Assembly: GCF_009727055.1 (NCBI RefSeq)
Contig: NC_052359.1
Location: 15,902,198 to 15,966,197, forward strand
Direction: 5' to 3'
DNA from: Benincasa hispida
Lineage: Eukaryota > Streptophyta > Magnoliopsida > Cucurbitales > Cucurbitaceae
Length of the DNA stretch: 64,000 nucleotides
The translations under genes were made by a program, and so were the position numbers. How positions within the stretch are numbered: the stretch's first letter is position 1; the number at the start of each line of letters is the position of its first letter. Shown here in pieces: positions 44,664-56,891 of this stretch. The notes beneath the pieces are model-generated. The model had not been told where the DNA came from. It worked only from the letters and a program-made list of their open reading frames with translations, and made no database searches.

Positions 44664-47179
44664 GGTTGTTCTGGTATTCAAAATTCCATTGCTATATTGA
44701 ATTTCGTTTACAGTCTTGGTGGGTTTTAAGTTTTTTACAATGTGTTTAAGAGTTAAATGTGTTTGTGGATGTGTTGATGGATAATTTTGGGATGATTGCC
44801 TCTATTTAAAGCTTTCTTTAATTTCAAATGTTAATTTGTAAGGGCCCCTGCGTTTTTGGCCATAATTAACAAGCAATCGGGTTTGTATTCAAGTTTTTGC
44901 TTTGTTTGAGTCGTTCGTGATGAAGCTTCAAAGATGCATGGAGATGTTGTTCACTTCGAGGAAGAAGAGTAAAGGTTGGTCGCATCGTGTAGCCTAGGCT
45001 AAAGGATCGTTTAGATTTGGCTATGCGATGGTGTAGAAAATTTATACTCGTCCGTGTAGTATTTCCTAAACGATCGCATGACTGATGCTAAACGATCAAG
45101 TAAAGAGTTTACTCGATCGTGTTGCATTGGCTACTCGATCGCATAGACGCTCGGGGTAAACGATCACATAGAGTCATTGGCTACTTGATCACTCAATATA
45201 AGATACTCAACGCTTGCTCTTCAATTGTTTAGACGATTCATGCTTCATCGCATAGTCGTCACGACATGATCGCTTAGCATGCAGTTAACCTCGATGTGCC
45301 ATCGCAAGATTCGCGTGGCCTTTCATGCTTCATTGAGTAGTTTCAAAAGGCACTCGATAAATGCTACATGATCGTTATTTACTCGATCAACGTTTACTAG
45401 ATGATTCACAAGGAGCTATTACACAATCAAAGGGACGAGGCTTCGCCCAGACGGTTAAAGACCCGATTGCTTGGTAAACTGCGTTGACTTTAATTATTTT
45501 GTAAAGATAGCTTTTTAATTTTTCGATTTTGAGGCTTAATTATCCCGATCATCAATTGTATTTAATGTACATCTAAGTATATTAGTTTATATGTCATATG
45601 TATTGACATATCGTTTTTAAAACCCACCATAGATTATGCATTTTATTCATACATCATCTTTATATTATAAGTATTATAATATAGAAGTTTATGTGATTAA
45701 ATTACCTTAAAGCATGCTCATACATCATATAATATAAGAGTGATAATATATGCATGCATTAAGCATATCCAGTCATTATCTTTATATTATAAGTGTTATA
45801 GGTTAAGGGTGTATGAGACCAAGTTCAATACTTGTTATATCAGAGTGATATAAAGTAGTAATGAATGAACATTGCATGAAGAATGATACTTAGGTTTATT
45901 TATAGTAGTTATAAATGCCTTGTGGATGTCTAGCTTCGCATTGTGGTTGATTTTGATTGTTTCATTTTTTTTATAAGAGATACAATTAATGAAATTAGAA
46001 TTAAAATCAATAAGAAAGAGTTGCATGCAAACTTAAATAAAATCATTGTTTAAAAGAGTTTTAAAATTTGATTGAGATAGACTTAAAATCACAGTTCTAA
46101 TGAGATTATATACCTAAGTTTAATCTTTCAAATCGGTTTAATAGGATTAAATTGATTTAAATAAAAGATTAAATTTGTAATAAATCTATCTATAAGAAAC
46201 CTTTTGTCTAAAGTGAGTTCTGGCTAGGTTGGGGTATTTAAGCTGATGGAAACGGAACACCTCTACCTAGGTGAATGTAACATCCCAAAGTTTTAGGTGA
46301 ATTAGATAGATTTGCTACAAGCATGCAATAGTTGATTAAAGTTCGTTAAAGTGTTTAATGAATAATGATCAAAAGTTATTTAACTTTCCAAAGTCAGTAT
46401 TACTTTTGGGAAAACCTAAACAGTCACTTAGTAAAAATAATTAGTCGTGTTTTTCTAATAAAAAATACAGCCTAGGTTGTTAACATACTCAGTGTGAGGA
46501 AAAGATATATATGATATGTCAATTCCACTCACGTTTCTCCCTTAATGTTCACAACGTGAGGTTCATACTTGGCCTCGTGGCATCCTGGGAGCGTACCCCT
46601 TCGGATAGTGTTTGCATGGGTCAATATTAAGGTGAATGGAGAGAGTATTTATAGTAAGTGGGAGATGGATGTGTGTCAACATGTCTTGTGGTCTCCTTCA
46701 TTGGTTTGCCCCGTGAGACCTTCTTGCACGGCCTCGACACGCCCTGGGAGCGTCCCCATTCAGATGGTTTGTGCAGTTGGTCAATATAAAGATGAACTAT
46801 AGAAATGGATAGGGTCGCTTTAGTTTTTGCTTCAATCGATTTTTTCCTTTCGAATTGGCTGCTTGGGGCGAAACTCTGGAATCTAAAATGAAGGGTCACA
46901 CTTACGAGAAATTGTTATGTTTCTTGACCAAATTATTTGATGGCTAGTTTCATTATAGGAACAAATAGTTTTCTATTTGTAATGATTGGTTGAGAGGTGT
47001 TCTCAATCAATGCAGAGGGATAAAATTTGAACTTACCCTTCGGTTGGCTTTTCCTAAACCTCTAAAGCATCATTTGAAAAATTAGATGTGTTACGGTGTT
47101 CATTTTAGATTTTTCTAAACCCTGATGGATTACTTTTTTAAAGTCAGTAATTGCTAAAATCTAAGTAATCAATAAATGT
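44664..47179 (+). other. Copia-2 untranslated leader
   Basis: About 2.5 kb with no long frame. It contains CGATCG at 45071, 45114 and 45136, a 28-bp copy of the Gypsy LTR tip at 46276-46303, and a 159-bp-offset tandem repeat at 46571-46800. Long leaders with such repeats occur in the Copia group to which its gag belongs. Confidence 0.6.
46571..46800 (+). repeat. Tandem repeat in the Copia-2 leader
   Basis: GGCCTCG...CCTGGGAGCGT...TTTG...GGTCAATAT begins at 46571 and again at 46730. Two diverged units, 159 bases apart. Confidence 0.75.
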
Positions 47180-47760
47180 TTGTTTTTTCAGCAACATGTC
47201 AATTTTTATTTTTCGTTAGTTTCCCTTTCTACTTTTATCGATTACATATGTTGGAAAGAGTCTATTAAAACGTACTTCGTGGTAAACGACCTCGATTTTG
47301 TCATGTTTGAGGAGTGTCCTCAAGTCCAAACCCTTGATGCACCGCGAAATGTTCGTAATGCATATGAGGTGTGGATGAAGGCTAATTCGATAACCCGACT
47401 TCACATTTTGGCAAGCATACTTGATGTATTGACCAAAAGGGTTGAGAACATGGTCATTGCACATGAGATCATGGACTCGTTGCAAGAATTGTTTGAACGT
47501 AAATTCTCACTTTTTGAGCAATGTGGGATTAATGACAAAGAAACCAGTAGTGTCAATTCACAAGATAATCTCCAATCCTTCTTGCATGTCAAGGGACTAA
47601 CAGAGAAAGAAATTGTTGTTGACTCGGGTGAAGTTCATCGACGAGAATTGTTCTCTAAAATGGAACTTGGAGTTTATAATATAGGTTTTGATATTGATCC
47701 CACTACTCTCCAGAAATGGAAAAATCTGAAGAAGATAAATATGATTTATTTGTCTTGGAG
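47180..47760 (+). pseudogene. gag: Copia-2 gag (internally deleted)
   Basis: A 232-codon frame opens here. Its recognisable part is WKESIKTYFVVNDL, FEECPQV, NAYEVWMKAN, HILASILDVL and MVIAHEIMDSLQELF, the N-terminal half of a Tork-like Copia Gag. After residue about 115 the middle of Gag and the zinc knuckle are missing and the frame runs into pre-protease sequence. The first ATG lies within leader-like sequence, so the real start is probably downstream. Confidence 0.75.
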
Positions 47761-48031
47761 ACGTGTTTGGTATAGAATAAAGATCCTGCTTGGATACTTG
47801 ATTCAGGTGCTACTAATCATGTATGTTCTTCCCATCAAGGATTTAGTTCCTGGAAAAAGTTGGAAGCTGGAGAGTTGACTCTTAGAGTCGATACTGGTGA
47901 GGTAGTTTCAGTTGTTGCTGTAGCTAGGCTTAAGTTTTTTTTGGACAAGAAACAGTATCTGTTACTGGATAATTTTTATGTAGTTCCTCATATCAAGAGA
48001 AACTTAATTTCAGTATCTTGTCTGATTGAAT
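47761..48031 (+). pseudogene. Copia-2 aspartic protease
   Basis: A different frame from gag. DPAWILDSGATNHVCSS carries an intact catalytic DSGA at 47800-47811; later LDNFYVVPHIKRNLISVSCL is the conserved protease C-terminal stretch, followed by a TAA at 48030. Unlike Copia-1, the active site is kept. Confidence 0.8.
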
Positions 48032-48063
48032 AAAGTTATTCCATCTCCTTTTCTGAGAATAAA

Positions 48064-48804
48064 GTGTTTATTTTTAAGAATGGTATGGAGATTAGTTTTG
48101 GTTCAATGGAAAATAATTTATATGTATTAAGGTCGTTAGTCATAAAAGCCTTGCTTAATACTGAAATGTTCAAAACAGTAACAACTATAAAAAAACCAGG
48201 AGTTCTCCTAAAAAATTGCCATCTTTGGCATCTAAGGTTAGTTCACATCAATATTAATAGGATTGAGAAGGTTGTGAATCTTTCCTTGAAGGTAAAATGA
48301 CCAAACGACCTTTTATTAGATAAGGTTATAGAGCCAAGGAAATCTTGGACCTTATACATTCAGACCTCTGTGGTCCGATGAGTATAAGAGTACGAGGTGG
48401 GTTGAATATTTCATATCTTTTATAGATCATTATTCTAAATATGGGTATCTATACCTAATGCAACACTACGATCTGATCGTGGTCGAAAGTATATAGATTT
48501 AGAATTCCAGAACTATATGATAGAACATGGAATCACGTCTCAACTCTCAGCTCCATGTACACCTCAGCAGAATGCGTGTATCAGAAATGAGAAACAGAAC
48601 TCTGTTAGACATGGTTCGGTCTATGATGAGTTATGCTCATCTTCCAGACTCATTCTGAGATATGCAGTAGAGACTGCAGTTTACATTTTGAATAATGTTC
48701 CTGAAAGAGTGTTTTTGAAATATCAATTTGAGTTATGGGAGGCCATAAAGGTAGTTTACACCACTCAGGATTTGGGGAGGTCTAGCTCACGTGCTTGTTG
48801 CTAA
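48064..48804 (+). pseudogene. Copia-2 pre-integrase and integrase
   Basis: LWHLRLVHININRI is the pre-integrase His module. A frame break follows at 48298. LDLIHSDLCGPM (about 48345-48380) carries the first integrase Asp. LRSDRGRKY (about 48470) carries the second, but the spacing between them is shorter than normal, implying deletion. TSQLSAPCTPQQNACIRNEKQ (48535-48600) matches the TPQQNGxxER region, with the acidic residue displaced. Broken. Confidence 0.75.
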
Positions 48805-49189
48805 CCCTAAAAAGTTGGAACCTCGTTCAAAAGTATGCCTATTATGTAGGTTACCTCAAAGAAACGAGAGGTGGATACTTCTAATGATCCAAGTTAGAAA
48901 TAGAGTGTTTGTAATCAACAAATGCTATCTTCTTAGAAAAGACCACATTAAGGGATCATAAGCCACGAAGTAAGCTTGTTTTAAATGAGATTTCTAATGA
49001 GACTCCTGAGACTTCAACAAGAGTTGTTGAACAGGCTGATAGATCAACAAGGGTTATTGATATCAGTACATCTAGTCAACTATCTCAAGAGTTGAGACAT
49101 GCCTCGACCGTAATGGTAGGTTGTAAACCCATCATACGCGACATGCGTTTAACAAAAGCCCAAAACATCATATCTAATGATGGAGTTGA

Positions 49190-50110
49190 GGGTTCGTTGT
49201 CTTCATAAGCAAGCAATGAAGATGTTGACAAAGATGAATGGATTAAAGCCATGAATCAGGAAATGGAGTCTATGTATCTTCAATTCTATCTAGAACTTGT
49301 AGATCAACAAGATAGGGTAAAATCTATAGGTCGTAAATGGATCTACGAGAGAAAAGAGGTGTAGATGGAAAGTTACAGAACCTTTAAGGCTAGACTTGTG
49401 GCAGAGGGTTATACCCTAGGTTGAGGGAGTGGACTATGAAGAAAATATTCTCAACTGTTGTCATGTTAAAATCTATCTAGATTCTCCTGTTCTCATAGCC
49501 ACATTTTAATGATTATGAGATATGGAAAATTGGAATAATAAGACTGACTTTTTGAATGATAATCTTGAAGAGACCATCTACATGGCTCAACTAGAAGGAT
49601 TCATTGAGCAAGATCAAGAGTAAAAGGTTTACAGGCTTAATCGGTCCATTTAAGGACTAAAACAAGCATCTAGATCGTGGCATATACAATTTGATACTGC
49701 AATCAAATCTTGTGGCTTTAATCAAAATATGTATGAGCCTTGTGTTTATAAGAAAATCATCAACAGCTTAGTAGCTTTCCTTGTGCTATATGTAGATGAT
49801 ATCCTACTCACTGTGAATGATGTAGGTTTTCTGACTGACGTTAAGAAATGTCTAGCCGCCCAATTCCAAATGAAATATTTGGGAGAGGCATAGTTTGTTC
49901 GAGGGATCAAGATCATAAGGGATCATAAAACCAAAAGGTTGACATTGTCTCAGGCATCATACATTGATAAGTTGATCAAGTACTCGATGCAAAGTTCCAA
50001 GAAGGGTTTATTACCTTTCAGGCATGGAATTGTTTTATCTAAGGAACAGTGTCCTAAGAACCTCAAGAGGTTGAGGGAATGAGACCAGTTCCCTACGCAT
50101 CGGATATTGG
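49190..50110 (+). pseudogene. Copia-2 reverse transcriptase
   Basis: DEWIKAMNQEMESM opens RVT_2, then GRKWIYERK, FKARLVAEGYT, then heavily stopped sequence. VAFLVLYVDDILLT at 49771-49811 carries the intact catalytic YVDD (49789-49800). KKCLAAQFQMKYLGEA, RDHKTKRLTLSQASYIDKLI and QCPK follow in the standard order. Stops at 49362, 49892 and elsewhere disable it. Confidence 0.8.
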
Positions 50111-50715
50111 TAGCCTTATATATGCAATGTTATTTACTAGACTTGGCATTTTCTATGCAGTAGGGATTGTTAGTCAATATCAGTCCAATCTAGGATTAGA
50201 TCACTAAACGACAATCAAAATGATCCTTAAGTATCTTGATCCTTACAGGATACACAGAAACTAACTTTAAGACTTGTAGAGATTCTCGAAAATCGACATC
50301 AAGATCAATGTTCACTCTGAATGGAGGGGCTATAGTATGGTGAAGCATCACGCAAGGATGCATCGTGGACTCCACTATGGAAGCCGAATATGTAGCTGCT
50401 AAAGAGGCTGTTTGGCTTAGGAAGTTTCTTATTGATTTGGAAGTTGTTCCAAATATGTCTTTGTTGATCACACTTTATTGTGATAACAGTGAGGTTGTGG
50501 AAAATTCTAAGGAACCTCAGAGTCACCGAAGAGGCAAGCACATAGAATGAAAGTATCATTTGATCTGAGAGATTATGCATCATGGTGATGTAATTGTCAT
50601 GAAGATCACGTCGGAGCACAACGTTGTTGATTCGTTTACAAAGGCTCTCACGGGTAAAGTCTTTGAGGGTCATCTTGAGAGTCTGGGTCTATGGGATATG
50701 TGGCACCTTGTCTAG
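50111..50715 (+). pseudogene. Copia-2 RNase H and C-terminus
   Basis: DSTMEAEYVAAKEAVWLRKFL (50365-50427), then LYCDNSEVVENSKEP, RRGKHIE and, after stops, VDSFTKALTGKVFEGHLESLGL. The last two motifs are the usual polyprotein end, just upstream of the purine tract. Confidence 0.8.
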
Positions 50716-50717
50716 GG

Positions 50718-50822
50718 CAAGTGGGAGATGTTACTGGTGTATAGTGTATACCCTAGTTTATTGTATTTTGTACTGTTTTTGTCTTGTACATTAGTCTCCC
50801 GAGGCTTTAGGACAAGTGAGAT
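50718..50822 (+). promoter_or_regulatory. Copia-2: two purine tracts before the 3' LTR
   Basis: CAAGTGGGAGAT at 50718-50729 and CAAGTGAGAT at 50813-50822, the second touching the LTR start TGTTGGGAAT. Between them are GTGTATACCCTAG and a T-rich stretch, as in Copia-3. Confidence 0.65.
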
Positions 50823-51582
50823 TGTTGGGAATGGTGTCCTAAATCTCCTGGTAGTATCGTAGTTTATAAACTCTGTAAACATATTGTTATTAATAAAATA
50901 AGTGTTATTTTATTAGCATTTCCTCAATCCGATAAACTAAGATCCGAGGTTATTTTATGTAACTTAAGCATGATATGGAGACATATAAGTGGATCATGCC
51001 TTAAGTAATAACCTAAATGGTCTGTAGTATATGGATAAAAGAGGGATACCTTATCCTGGTGACGCTACGGATATGGTCTGCTTTGTAGATGTTACAAGTG
51101 TTTTAAAGTGCTATAAATGATCTGATCTTGATCATTCATGTGGAGACATGCAAACTGGGGTATCCTATACAAAGAGTTTATATAAGACCGGACCACGAAA
51201 TGATTAATCTCTTTATTTAACGCCGTTGATAATTGAGACTTACATTTCACTATGATGACCATAGGTGACATGACCTTAATCCTGATGAGTTGGGAACTCC
51301 TGCCTATGAGAGTGGTCCTTTGATTTGTATGGGCGAGAGTGGCCAGATTTCCAACTCAACAAACCTACCATTTTAGGGATTTTTCTGATTAAGGATCTGG
51401 TAACTCAGCTACACAAAATAAAATTCACTTCTTCCTCAAAGCAGGGGTAAATAGATAAATTTTTCCCTTAAAGGCTGATTCTGGGTCTTGAACATAGTGG
51501 CCAAACCCTCTATTAGGAAGAGAAGACTCAGTCATAGTGGGACTATGACTTATTGTTCATTAGACGAATCAGTGGTACGTAA
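50823..51582 (+). repeat. Copia-2 3' LTR, first part
   Basis: Matches 42626-43374 of the 5' LTR; interrupted at 51583. Confidence 0.85.
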
Positions 51583-53445
51583 TGTTAGGTTTTATGTCCT
51601 AAAACTCGTGGTTTGTAAACATTAAAACTTATTTCTAAAAATTCAATAAGTTGTTATTGAATATATATATTTCTTATTAGAAATCCAATAAACCTAAAAG
51701 ACCCATGACTATTACATGAGTACTTGAACTTTATGTGGAGACATAAAAGTGGATCAAGTTCGAGTAAATAGTCAAAATGATCGATAATATATGAATAAGG
51801 TTGGGTGCCTTATTTTGGTAACACTATTGGATGCGGCCTACTCTGTAGTTATTACAAAGAGTTGTAGAGTGCTACAAACGATATGATCCTAATTTGTACA
51901 TGTTATGACATGAGGAGTGAGGGCGTCCTGTGCAATAAGATTTATATAAGATCGACCACGAAATCAGTCACTCTTACTCTATAATGCTTTTTATTGTTTA
52001 AGACTGATCATTTCAATCTTGACCTTAATCCTGAGCTAACTATGAACTCCTGTTTATTCAGGATTATCCTTAGATTTACATAGGTGAGGATTGGCTCAAC
52101 ACCGCCGGCTCAATAAACTCCCATTTCAGGGGTAAGACCGAATAAATAGCTGGGGACATAGGGTGCATGACAGAATTCACTCATACCCGCTTTTAGGGAT
52201 AGGCAAGAGGTTGTTCCCTTAAGTGCTGAAACCAAGTCTTAAACAAGGGGCTCCACCCTCTCATTATCTTAAAAGGGACTCGGTTTGCTAACTGGATCAC
52301 AAATCAATTGTTCATTAGAGGATCAGCGGAACATAAGGAACAAGAGGTAATCTCAGGGGTAAAACAAACTTTTCACCCAACCATTTTTATAAATAACTTG
52401 TGAAGGGTGAACTTACTAATCATGATTATATCGAATGGACATAATATATCGACAGTGTGGGGAGTTCAACTATGAGCTTTAATGGAGTGACCCATTAGTT
52501 AATGAATGAGGGTTAATTTGGTGTAATGAGTTTAGCTAATTAATCTCGAATCGTTGGAGCTCATGATCTGTAGGTCCGCGAGATCCCCCTACTAGCTCGT
52601 AAATGGATTAGCTATAGAGTGGCGTGATAAGTTAATTTGAAACGTTCAAACTAGAGTGAAAGGAATCAGTAATTATATGAGATATAATTACACGTTTAAT
52701 TTTAAGAATTAAACGGAATTAGAGAATTAATATTTAAATATGATTTAAATATATGAAGGTGGATTTGTGTAAAATTAATTTAATATTTGATATTAAATTA
52801 ATTAGAATTGTTTAAATTGTTTAAATAATTATTTATTAATTTTTTTTAGAAAATTAATTATGTAAAATTAATAGTATTTTCAATTTTTTAAAATCAAAAT
52901 TGATTTTTGAAATCAATTGAAAAATTGAAAAAGTTAAAAAAACGCAAATTGGGTTTGGTTTTTTCCATTACATCTTCAAGTAGCTCACACCAAGCCCACT
53001 AAGTTTGGCCTCAATAACTCCAAGCATGAGCTGCATCTCATGCAGCCATCTTCTTTACATGATATTCTACAATATATCAAGAAGATTGGAGTGGAATTGA
53101 CACATGCAATCTATACAATTTTTACTGAAAAATTCATGTAGAAGAAGATGTTCTTCAAGTGTGTTTCTGCTGTGAGTTCTTCTCCAAGTTCCTTTCATTC
53201 AAGCTCATTTTGAGTCCCATCACTCAATCTAAAGCTCTAATAGATAGTGAAGAAGATATTGAGGTGGTCTACAAAAATATGTGGAGAAATTTGCAATTGG
53301 GAATCAAGATTTCAAGAGTTCTACAAAGGTATGACTTGAAACCTACTTGTTACTGTGTAAGCATGCTTTAGTTACTGCCAAAATTAATGAATTAGACTGC
53401 TTATTGATCCTTGTTGCTTCCGCTGCTTGCTGATACACTCCAACA
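51583..53445 (+). mobile_element. Solo Copia LTR inside the Copia-2 3' LTR
   Basis: TGTTAGGTTT to CTCCAACA, 1863 bp. Flanks CGTAA (51578-51582) and CTTAA (53446-53450); the uninterrupted 5' LTR reads CTTAA at this site, so one base changed after insertion. It is the youngest element in this nest by position. A short open frame at 53159-53371 is not a gene. Confidence 0.85.
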
Positions 53446-54724
53446 CTTAAGAAATTAGATGTAACTAGGGGGCAAAATGGTAAATTGGTCCAACTATACT
53501 TACGAGCGATTTTTGAAGGGTCATCGCACTGTTGATTGGTTATATGGACACAAAAATATATTTGTAGTGCGAAAAGTGCAACTGTCGGTCTTTAATGGAA
53601 TGTTCGAGAGTTAACAGATGGTGGACATCGTGATTAAATAGTTTAGTTAGTTATTCACGTACCGTTGGAGCTTCAAGCAACAGGTCCATTAGTTTCCCTT
53701 GGTAGCTCAATGGGTTCAAGTTGAGAATTAGATTTTGCGTTAATTTGAAGTTTTCAAATTAACAAGAGAAAATTTGATTATATATGATATAATTAAATTT
53801 GATTATATGTGATATAATTGATATGATATATTTGATACATGATTTGATTGGAGGAATTAAAATAAATATAATTTATATGAAATTCTATAAAAGATAAAAA
53901 GAACTATGGTTTATGTGTTTCATATGATGAAATATTAAAATTATAGGTGATAAATATAATATGATAAGTTAGTTATTGTATTTATTTATAATATATGGAT
54001 TTTGAGATAATTAACAATTTTTTCACCAGTAACTGACTTGAGTGTGAGGTTATTTATGGTTTATGACTAACTATTGGATAAAGATGAAAATATTTTCATT
54101 TTTTCATAACAGATGCTATAAGCATTAAGTAATCAAATTACTTGTAGAGAGAGTAAACAATGGGCGTCGAGTATTCTATACGATAGTTACTCATTACTAC
54201 ACGATCAAGTAGCAAGTTTATACGTTAGGCTTATTCTTACTACACGATCGAGTACCAAGTCTATACGATTGACTTCTCCTTCTTTTGTCGCATATCGATC
54301 GTTTACCTCATCCATTCCTCTATCCAAAGTCATACAGAGTCCACAACTCCTGGATTTTCACACCAAGAATACCAAGGTACCCTTGTGGTAGTGTCGAGTT
54401 TTCTTCGAGGGTCGAGTTGTACTCGATTGTGATCGAGGATTTTCTAGTTTGTGTTGTTTGCTGAGTTGCACGTTGAGATCGAGTTCTTCGTTGCATTCGA
54501 GTTCTTCTTTGAACGCATTGGAGTTTAATCGAAGGAAATAAGTGAAGAAAGAGTTCTTCAAAGGTATTGCACTCGATCCCTTTGTATTTACTTTGAAGTA
54601 GCATGCTGTAATTTAGTCTTTATGCATAATCGTTTCTGTTAGACTGTAAATGTCTGTGTTCTTTCTCAATGGAATTTGAAACGATCTACTTCCGCTCACT
54701 TGTTTTCTATTTAGAGTTCCTTCA
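53446..54724 (+). repeat. Copia-2 3' LTR, second part
   Basis: Continues the LTR after the nested solo LTR and ends GAGTTCCTTCA. Gypsy 3' LTR sequence follows. Confidence 0.85.
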
Positions 54725-56891
54725 AGAGTAGTCTTCGTTGGATTTTGTCACGTCGTATCGAAATCTTGAACTTTTGGTTAATATTGCGCTATTTGGAAGG
54801 GTTTTGAAGTATTTTGATTACCCATAAATTTTTTTGGCTCTAATCTATCGTTTTCCAAAAATTTTTTATTTTAGGTTTTAGCTTTGGAGCGTTGTGAACT
54901 TTTGCCCATTGGATTAAGAAGGTAAATCAGTGATGTTTGGTAAGTTATTGAGGTTTGAAACCTATATGGATTGTTGATTGTGTTGTATAGAGGTGAGCAT
55001 AGATGGCCAAAAAAACCAAGCCGGATAATCGAAACCAGCCAAACTGAAGGTTGGAGGTTGGTTTTCTCCAAAAAATGATCGGGGTCGGTTTTAAAAAATT
55101 CCAGTAAAAAACCAAACCGAACCGACCCACATTTCACTCCAAACTGCCTGATTCCAACATAACCACTCATTCATTATTTTACTATTAGTATACTTTTAAT
55201 TTTATTATAACTAATAAAATAAAATTCTTAAAAAATAAAAAATCCTTCTTTTTAAATCTTAATGATATTTTTCACTCTTTTTTTCAAATCCTAATTTTGT
55301 ATTGGAATTTTCTATTAGTATAATCCTAATTTGCAGAGCTATTTTAGTTTAGATATTATTTTAATGGATAATTTTTGAAGGAAACTGATTAGAATAAAAA
55401 GATTAAGAGTGCAATGCCAAAAAAAAAAAAAAACCAAATTTATAAGCTTAAATGAGGGCTGAAAACTGATACCAAAAGAAGCCAAACAAAGGGGTAAAAA
55501 CTTTTAAAAAAATATGGTCAGTTTAAACCGAGACTGACTGTCCCAACCCCAAACCGACCGATCGATTTAAGCAAAAATTTTTTGAAGAGTGGTTTTGACT
55601 TTTATAAATAGTGGAGGGCGATTTCGGTGGTTGTTTTCATAGAAAACCAAACCCACTCGACCGATGCTCACCCCTGGTATTGTATATTGGGTCTAAATTC
55701 TTAAAATTTACCTATTTGGCTTAGCGCCGTGTTGGTTTCAGAAGATTAGAGGCAATTTTGAGCTCACGTTTGGGTAAGTGATTGAGAATTTTTTAAGTGA
55801 AAAGGGACCTAGTTATGTTCTAAAGCCTGATAATGGATTGGTGTATGTTTAGGTTGATCAAGAATCTTTGTTAAGGATAAAGAGGAGTTTGCTTTGCTGG
55901 GTATTTGGGCTTAATTTCAAGGTAAGTGTCTTACAATTGGTTCGCCTTCGAACTAGTCGTCCCAACCTCTTGATGATGATAAGTTTTTTTTTTATATAAT
56001 GTTATGGATTGTATTAACTGAAATTTTATGATATGTTGACTGAGGGCATTCTGGTAATTTTTCGTGAGTAAAGTGACTATGATTATGATAAAGGATATAT
56101 ATGTGGATTGATGCATGCTCCGAATTTATGATAACTGTTAACCTTTTTATTTGGGCAGTGTGCATTTTATAATTGATTGTGTGTTCCTTCACGTTCACAC
56201 CTATGGTTGTTTTATGTGTTCCTTCAAGTTAAGACCTATGACTATTTTGTGCACTCTCGGGTTCACATTTATTACTATTTTGTGTACCTTCGGATATTCA
56301 CCTATGACTGACGTGTGCTCCCTCGAGACCATACTTAAATATGTGTACCTATAGGATACACATCTATGATTGATATGTATTCCTTCGAGATCACCTTTAC
56401 GACTGATTTGTGAACTTTTGGGTTGACCACGACTAATATGCTATGAGTTGTACACCAATACTTAGATAAAAGGATTAACATTTTACCTAGAGGTCCCAGT
56501 AGTGGGTCACTTACTAAATATTTCATACTCACTATTTCCATATACTATGTTTCTAGGTAATGACAAGAATAGGCCGACGAGTGATAGACAGGACCCGTGA
56601 CAAAGCCATATGAGGACAAGAAAAATTCTTTCGCTCAGTCTATGTCTTTAGTCATGTGAATGTTTTGAAATTTGAATTCATTATCAGACATAATATTTTA
56701 TAGTTTTGAATATTTCATTTGTAAATGTTTTTAGGGGACTCCAAGGAAAAGTTTTATTTAGTCGTTTGTTTATTGATTAGATAAAATGATTTAAAGTTGT
56801 CATTCCTGTCAGAGTAAAGTTTTTTTTAATGTAAATGTGTAAATATGAGTAATGGCCCTTGTTAGGGTATTCAAAAGGTCAGATTGTTACA
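54725..56891 (+). repeat. Gypsy 3' LTR, second part
   Basis: Resumes the LTR after Copia-2, contains the MITE at 54989-55677 and the minisatellite at about 56160-56430, and ends TTGTTACA. Confidence 0.8.
54989..55677. mobile_element. hAT-type MITE
   Basis: Short terminal inverted repeats: AGAGGTGAGCAT at the left, and right-end GCTCACCCCTGG. Flanks TGTTGTAT (54981-54988) and TATTGTAT (55678-55685) match at seven of eight bases, the hAT duplication length. The 5' LTR copies (near 35135 and 39060) show the empty site. The 689-bp interior is rich in AAACCAAACC and ACCGACC words and has no transposase. Confidence 0.75.

Larger units (their letters stand above)
42626..54724 (+). mobile_element. 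Copia-2: Ty1/Copia element inside the Gypsy 3' LTR
   Basis: 5' LTR 42626-44648, primer site, a 2.5-kb leader, gag, PR, INT, RT, RNase H, doubled purine tract, and 3' LTR 50823-51582 plus 53446-54724. Flanks AGAAT (42621-42625) and AGAGT (54725-54729) match at four of five bases. Gypsy LTR sequence joins across the two ends. All coding regions are broken by stops, deletions and frame changes, though the protease triad and RT YVDD survive. Confidence 0.85.
31782..56891 (+). mobile_element. Chromovirus-like Ty3/Gypsy element, internally deleted and host to other insertions
   Basis: LTRs begin TGTAACATCCC and end TTGTTACA (56891). A purine tract AAGGAGGGAAGAA precedes the 3' LTR at 41958. Surviving interior is 39898-41957, about 2 kb where chromoviruses usually have 4-5 kb. 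It lacks the 5' LTR end, the primer site and any gag. RT traces remain near 41190-41690. Flanks TGTGC (31777-31781) and CATGC (56892-56896) match at three of five bases, a weak target duplication; the stronger evidence is that Copia-3 LTR sequence continues across both ends. The 5' LTR is present twice because of the 3.9-kb repeat. Confidence 0.75.

Noticed and set aside
53159..53371. 70-codon frame
   Set aside because: Inside the solo LTR 51583-53445; no homology recognised.
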